A stretch of 64,000 nucleotides of DNA from Panax quinquefolius (taxonomy: Eukaryota > Streptophyta > Magnoliopsida > Apiales > Araliaceae), in assembly GCA_020205615.1 (NCBI GenBank), contig CM035171.1, forward strand, positions 11,778,160 to 11,842,159, in the 5' to 3' direction. This document shows positions 58,600 to 64,000 of the stretch, piece after piece; the first letter of the stretch is position 1; each line of letters begins with the position of its first letter. A program made the translations under genes and the position numbers. Under the pieces are notes generated by a model. It saw nothing but the letters and a program-made list of their open reading frames with translations. It was not told the DNA's origin and searched no databases.

Positions 58600-60250
58600 G
58601 TTAGTCTACCCTATCGATAAAAGCATCGGCCACGATCGGGAAGCGAGTAGAAGGCACTTCGCCTGAACTCGATCAAGAAGACCAAGATGAAAAAATCGCA
58701 CGACTAGCCAAGATGGTGATGAAGCGAGATAGAGCTATGGAAGTACTTGTGAAGCAACGACGGGATATAGATGAGCAGATGGCGAATAGCGAGTTGAGAG
58801 ATAAAGAACTTCGATTCTGAATCGGTCCAGAAGAAGCGAGGACACGAAGCGGAAAAAGAACTGTTCATTCAAGCGAGAGTCTCGGTAGAAATCGAGAAAG
58901 AAGAAGATCCGAAGCCTTACTCCTCAAAGATCGAGGAGGTACATCACCTGCCGATTCTAAGGAGCAGGATCGGAGGAGCGAAGAGGTCGGTCCAAGGATC
59001 GTAATTTTGAAACCACAAAGAGAGCCTTTTGTTGTTGCACATTCTCGCCTCGGTTGCCCGAGCACAAAGGCGAAGCATATCTAGAGATTGTACTCCCAGG
59101 AAGTCTCTTGAGGGTACACATACTGTAGATACTTCAAATCGAAGAAGTCCTTCTAGAGTTGAAGGTTACATTGTAAAAAACCGTCTCTTCGTAGAAGAAA
59201 GGAATCATCGAAAAGGAAGCATCGTCTCAACCGGAAGGAGTAGATTATTTGGTTAAAGAGTTAAAAAGAACTTGAGCGCTTCTTAGAAATCACGAAAGAC
59301 GAAGGACACCGGGAAAGAAGGAATCCCCTTTTTCGGCGGAGATTCTTAGAAAAAAGTTGACCCCACCAAGAAGTCGCCCGTATGGAGAGTTATGATGGAT
59401 CGGGGATCCCTATGACCCTGGTCGAGTGTTCGATAGATTGATGGATTATTATGATTTTAGCGATCTTTGCTAAATGTCATACTTTCGTCACAACACTTAG
59501 AAAGGATGCGGCGGTGGATGGGGACTTTGCCTTCAAATTGATTTCATCTTGGGCGGGACATATGCGATTAAATTTCATGCTTTCGCTTTGGCGTGCACAA
59601 CAAAGAAGGGGAAAACCAATCGGTTCATTGGCTCGAGTTCGATAGTTTTGAATGAGTCTTTGGGCCATATGTGAAGAGATTCCGTGAAGCGAGAGGCGGT
59701 GTGATTTGAATGATCTGCAAGCCGTTGGACTGTTTTGAGAATGGGTTAATTTGGGCCAAACAGGAAAAGTTAGTGAAGAAGTTGATGTTCCACCACCGGA
59801 AGAGTCTTCTTGAGGCCTTTGACAAAGCTGAAGGTTATATCGTGGTAGAGGAAGCTATGGATGACCTTAAACGTCCCGCTTGAATAAACTGAGGAGATAG
59901 ATCGGAACGAAATGACAAAGATCAGAGAAAGAATGAGGGTAATAAAGACCGCTATGAGGGCGGATCGAAAAAGTTTAATAATTGGAGAGCGGGGTGGAGG
60001 GCGTTAAATCCGCTCCGGCCTGATGAGTGAATAGAGCGTACCTGACACTTAATCTACGGATGTACATTATCTTGGATCAAATTAAGAATCAACCTATTTT
60101 CGAACCACCTCGAGATAACATTAAGCCTGGAAAAGGGAATTCTCGTAAGTATTGTGATTATCATCAAGCTTCGGGTCATGATACAAACGATTGTGCTAGT
60201 TTGAAGGACTTTATTGAAAAGGAAGGTCTGGCGCGAACTTTTAATTGATA
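58600..60250 (+). pseudogene. gag of the Tat-type element, broken
   Basis: Acidic and basic low-complexity stretches ('LAKMVMKRDRAMEVLVKQRR' near 58705) precede the Gag core. The clearest part is 60090-60248, 'PGKGNSRKYCDYHQASGHDT' + 'NDCASLKDFIEK', the CCHC zinc-finger-like motif with C-x2-H-type spacing seen in Tat elements. Confidence 0.75.
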
Positions 60251-60319
60251 TGTGTGGTTTGCTGAACCAATCAACAAGCAGAGACGGAGGGCTGTTCCGT
60301 AGCTCAACCCGATTCGTGA

Positions 60320-60900
60320 AGTGTTACTGCTCTCTCGAGCGACTGCAAGGCATGTGATAGATGTCATCATTGGGGGTACTTACAGCAAACTTCGTTGGAA
60401 AAAAGCGCAAAAAGCTTATTTGGATTCGGTCGTGGCGATGGCGGTACCCTCCGAAAGACCGGCGAGACCTTATTCGAGTTCGGTAATCTCTTTTCTTGAT
60501 GAAGATTACCTTTCGGAAATTATCGAACCGCACGAGGATCATTGGTGTTATTTGCATGAAGTGGGTTCGATGAATAAAACGGATGATGGTGGATAATGGG
60601 TCTTACAGAGATATTCATATGCCCACGCTTATCGGAGAATGCACTAGATGGTAGAAAGATGGAGTTGGAGACGAGCTCCTTTATATGGTTTTAGTAATGA
60701 CCGGTTAAGGTGGTACGGAACTATAGAATCGCCATTATCTTTGGAACAGCCCCCAACGGTAGAAATTATTTGCAAATTTTATGTTGTAAATGTAGATTCG
60801 CTTATAATGCTATTTTTGGGAAGGCTCATTAATTGCTTTGCAAGTTGTGACCTCTATTCCTCATTTCAAAATTAAATTTCCTACTACGGCTCGTAGAATT
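60320..60900 (+). pseudogene. Protease region of the Tat-type element, broken
   Basis: 'HVIDVIIGGTYSKL' and 'VISFLDEDYLSEIIEPHED' (60350-60540) are the conserved Tat linker before the protease. 'APLYGFSNDRLRWYGTIESP' and 'FYVVNVDS..IMLFLGR' (60660-60830) are protease strands. The region around the expected active-site D-S/T-G is damaged by frameshifts. Confidence 0.7.
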
Positions 60901-61299
60901 GGCGAGGTGAAGGGGATTTGGATCGGCGGAAGATGTTATAGAAATGTTGTGATCACTTGGGAGTGGGAATATCAAAGCGAAGCATCTTTATGGCAATAGA
61001 GATCGAACCTTTCACGAAGTAGTTCACGAACCATTGGTCGTGCCACCGGTGAAGAAAGCGGAGGAGATAGAGCTCATCCCGGCAAAGCAAACAAAACGGT
61101 GAAAATAGGTTCACATCTGGGAACCTCTCCCACCGAATCTTATAGAACTCTTGCAAAGCTATGTTGATATTTTCACAGGAGCCTCGGGGATATCTTAGGG
61201 GAAATAAGCAGGGGATATTCTTGAGCATCGGTGGAGGTAGACCCGTCGAAGAAGCCGGTCCGACGGAAGAAGAGGATTTTCGCGCTGAACGCGTCGAAT

Positions 61300-61960
61300 A
61301 ATTGATGAAGAGATTGCAAAATTATTGGCAGCAGACTTCATCTTCGAGATTGACTACCCGCAGTGGATGGCGAATGTGGTGCTGGTACAGAAGCAAAATG
61401 GTAAATGGCGAGTCTGCATCGACTATACTGATTTAAATAAGGCTTGTCCGAAGGATTTCTACCCTTTACCCCACATTGACCAACTAATCGATGCCACTTG
61501 GGGTATGCTTTATTAAGTTTCATGGATGCATTCTCTGGTTACCATCAAATTTCCATGAGTAAGAAGATATCTAGAAGACGGCGTTCATTACGCATCGTCG
61601 TTAGATATATCTTTATAAGAAAATGACCTTGACCTCATTAATCTTGAGCCACATATCGAGAGAATGATGAACCATGTTTTCGGATATCAAATTTGGTAGG
61701 AATATGGAGGTGTATGTAGGCGATATGATTGTCAAAAGTATGTTGGTACATAAAACATATGGATGATTTGGAAGAATGTTTTCGAACAATTCGTCAACCT
61801 GATTTGAGATTGAATCCCACTAAATGCACCTTCTGGTCTAGGAGGGCGGCAAATTTACGGGATATCTTGTCGATCGAGAGAGAATCGAAGCCAATCTCGA
61901 GAAGATTGAGCGATCCACGAACATGAAGACTCCTCGATCATTTAAAGATGTTCAACGTCA
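61300..61960 (+). pseudogene. Reverse transcriptase of the Tat-type element, broken
   Basis: 'WMANVVLVQKQNGKWRVCID' + 'YTDLNKACPKDFYPLPHIDQ' (61361-61480) is a diagnostic RT start. 'SFMDAFSGYHQI'-type text (shifted frame) and 'MEVYV..DMIVKSM' (61706-61745) follow. The catalytic YVDD box is disrupted: the bases read 'gtatgtaggcgatatg', giving Tyr-Val-Gly-Asp. 'DLRLNPTKCTF' follows at about 61801. Confidence 0.85.
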
Positions 61961-62399
61961 TTTGGAAGGATTGCGACTTTAAGGAGGTTCATGTCCAAGT
62001 CGGCGGAAAGATGTCTCACCGTTCTTTGATACATTGAAAGGTAGAAGAATGCAAAGACGCGTTCAATGGACTTCGAGTGTGAGGACGCTTTTCGAGCATC
62101 AAGTCCTATTTATCTTGGCACCTTTGTTGGTGAAGCCCGTCTCTTGAACCTTTATATTTGTACTTAGCGGCTAGTTCATTGGCAGTAGGAGCAGTTTTGG
62201 TGCGTGAAGTTGGGGAGTAAGCGACACCGGTTTATTATGTAAGCCATGTCCTTCGGGATCTTTGAAACAAGGTACCGAATATTGAAAAGTTTGCTTTTCG
62301 CTTTAATAACTTTGCTAATCGAAAGCTTAGGCAATACTTCCGAGGTAAATTGGTAATAGTATATCTGATCGACCTTTAAAGAAGATTATGGGCAAACCT

Positions 62400-62990
62400 G
62401 AAGTATCGGGAGATTAAATTGCGTGGACGATGGAGTTGTCACAATTTTTCAATGAATATCATCCCCGAATCGCCATCAAAGGGCAAGCCTTGGCTGATTT
62501 TGTTGTTGAATGCTCGTTTACGAAAGGCGATGAAGTTGTAGCGAAGATGAAGGATCTGACGAAGCGATTCAGTTCTTCTTCAAAGCGAAGCGAGTTAAAT
62601 GACGCCAGTATGCGAGATGGGTCTTCTACCACGGACGTCGATGGAAGCGAGTGTTATTCTCGACGAGTCCCGGAGGGATTCAAGGTGAAATGAGCCATCG
62701 ATTTCGATTCAAAGCAACAAACAACGAAGCTGTTGAGTATGAAGCGGTACTTGCGAGGATTACGGTTGGCAAAAGAGTCTTGAAGTGCAAAGAATAATTA
62801 TCTTTAGTGATTCTCAATAATCGTTAAGCAAATTTACGGGGAGTATGAAGCTCGAGGCCCAAAAATGATCAAATATCTAATGAAATTGAAGGAGCAACTT
62901 CAGATTTTCCAATCCTATGAGTTTCAAGGATCGAGCGTAATAACAATTCAATAGCCGATGCATTCTCCAAATTAGCCACTTCTGAGATGT
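62400..62990 (+). pseudogene. RNase H domain of the Tat-type element, broken
   Basis: 'MELSQFFNEYHPRIAIKGQA' and 'LADFVVECSFTKGDE' (62430-62535) mark the RT connection. 'FKATNNEAVEYEAVLA' and 'IFSDSQ' in shifted frames (62708-62830) are RNase H catalytic regions. 'NNSIADAFSKLATSEM' (62944-62990) closes the domain. The domain is no longer in one reading frame. Confidence 0.8.
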
Positions 62991-63119
62991 TAACGTTTTT
63001 GATGGGTGGGTTTATTTACAAACTTTGCAACATCCTAGTGTCTCATTATGAATCGGTAATGTGCATTGATCAACCAATCACTTTGGTTGACTCAGGTATA
63101 TAGAGTATCTGGCGGATGG

Positions 63120-64000
63120 TGTGGCGCCCCCAAAATAGGTATACACCACACCCATTCCTCGAAATCGCCAAATACATAGTGCATGTAAACAACTACAACT
63201 TCAATAATACAAATGTCGTGTGAAATACGACAATATATCTTATGAGTTTAAATACAAATATTATCTTCTAGATAATATCTATACTCAAATAAATCCTCAT
63301 CACATTTATTGATACATTATTTTACAAAATGGTGAGGACTACTAAACAACTCTCTCTAGAACCTTCATTCCATACCCCATTAGTACTCATTACATTCTCG
63401 CCTCCCGAGAAGAAAAATGGAACAACAAGGAAAAGGGTGAGCTCAACTAGCCCAAAAGAGAATATTATGACTAAGATAATATACAACAAATTATCGTTAG
63501 TCTCCAACAGGAAAAATCGATAGAATACAACAGATGACAAGTTTCGGATCAATATTCGCAGCTGAAATAATAATTCATAGAAGAGTTACGTAGAGAATGA
63601 AATCTACTATAATCTATGAATTTAACGGTCCATCATCAATATTTTATCCTGTAACATCAATCAATATTCATTTCAAATCAAATATTCATCTTTTTGCACT
63701 ACTGAGGCCAAAGATATTCATCAATCGATCATGTTCATCTCAACACTGCTCATCTTTGCACTAAAGGCCAAAGATATTCATCGATCGGTCGTGTTCATTT
63801 AAACACCTGCTTCATCTTTGCACTACGGGCCAAAGATATTCTTCAAAATCATTCATCTTTGCACTACTGAGCCAAAGATATTCAATAATATCATCATTTA
63901 AGACGAGGATGATGAAAAATATTTTTAAAGAACGAATCCAAAGAAACAAAATGACAAGGATTAAGGATTAAGGATTCGTACTTGGTTTTATCCACGTCCC
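63120..64000 (-). mobile_element. LTR (3' part) of the same family as the 13.9-16.4 kb solo LTR, minus orientation, runs off the window
   Basis: Read on the minus strand it ends ...CTATTTTGGGGGCGCCACA at 63120. It aligns with the last ~400 bp of the solo LTR through 'cttagtcataatatt', 'gggctagttgagctcaccct', 'tagtagtcctcac' and 'gagtttgtataatat'-like text. It interrupts the Tat-type element. Whether it is a solo LTR or the 3' LTR of a longer element cannot be seen. Confidence 0.75.
63670..63885. repeat. Tandem array in the minus-strand LTR
   Basis: Four units of about 50-70 bp share 'catctttgcactac' and 'ggccaaagatattcatc' (starts near 63688, 63748, 63809, 63864). The solo LTR at 13.9-16.4 kb has different tandem arrays in the comparable central part. 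Confidence 0.8.

Larger units (their letters stand above)
58542..63119 (+). mobile_element. Decayed Tat-lineage Ty3/gypsy retrotransposon, cut off at its 3' side
   Basis: Gag, protease, reverse transcriptase and RNase H parts follow in the order expected for plant Tat-type gypsy elements. All are in the plus direction and all are split by many small shifts and stops. After RNase H the text stops at 63119, where a minus-strand LTR begins, so integrase and the 3' LTR are missing from this window. Typical Tat elements are 10-20 kb. Confidence 0.85.

Noticed and set aside
58865..59668. Several 60-75-codon ORFs on both strands
   Set aside because: Fragments or shadows of the decayed Tat-type gag; no separate genes.
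58600..62990. Selective loss of CHG sites by methylation decay as the cause of the many frame breaks
   Set aside because: Some CTG-to-TTG-like changes are visible, but most breaks are small indels, and CAG/CTG sites still occur; without a count against intact relatives I cannot support it.

Overview
This is a nuclear window from a flowering plant, most likely a eudicot. It is AT-rich, its genes have GT-AG introns, and it holds three recognisable host genes in a large mass of transposable elements. There are no bacterial features. The host genes are a YIP4-type Yip1-domain membrane protein (minus strand, 28.35-31.88 kb), a VDAC4-like mitochondrial porin (minus strand, coding exons 39.78-51.87 kb) and a short intronless DUF761-family gene (plus strand, 57.09-57.50 kb). 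Almost everything else recognisable is transposon-derived or simple repeat.

Layout. 0.9-5.5 kb: a broken FAR1/MULE-type transposase gene flanked by an inverted pair of tRNA-like (SINE or TIR) repeats and by two A/T-rich minisatellites. 5.8-8.5 kb: a cluster of five small DNA elements (Stowaway-like, two foldback MITEs, a Harbinger-like MITE and a 238-bp Helitron-like element). 9.7-12.1 kb: two Helitron-5'-end-like sequences, each followed by a broken exon of a GT-1-type trihelix transcription factor gene. 13.865-16.358 kb: a 2.5-kb solo LTR with a 5-bp target duplication and internal tandem arrays. 18.958-27.388 kb: a structurally complete Helitron (A|TC...CTAG|T, terminal hairpin) with decayed Rep and Pif1-helicase coding parts. 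33.319-34.650 kb: a hAT element with a perfect 8-bp TSD around a G-rich array. 35.750-36.882 kb: a Mutator-type element with a perfect 9-bp TSD. 37.0-39.35 kb: a mosaic of duplicated LTR-like segments.

The VDAC4-like gene was reconstructed as six coding exons whose phases all agree: 831 bp, 276 residues, no stop or frameshift. Its last intron is 8.5 kb. It holds an LTR retrotransposon that has gag and protease but no reverse transcriptase, a hAT element nested in that element's 5' LTR, two more hAT elements with perfect 8-bp TSDs, and a partial Stowaway copy. The YIP4-like gene has three coding exons with a 2.5-kb first intron that carries a ~195-bp minisatellite. Its first exon has one apparent missing base.

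The right end (57.9-63.1 kb) is a decayed Tat-lineage Ty3/gypsy element (gag, protease, RT and RNase H in order). It is broken off at 63.12 kb by a minus-strand LTR of the same family as the 13.9-16.4 kb solo LTR. I found no convincing tRNA, rRNA or CRISPR feature. Coordinates of exons and TSD-bounded elements were read base by base; boundaries of decayed pseudogenes and arrays are approximate.
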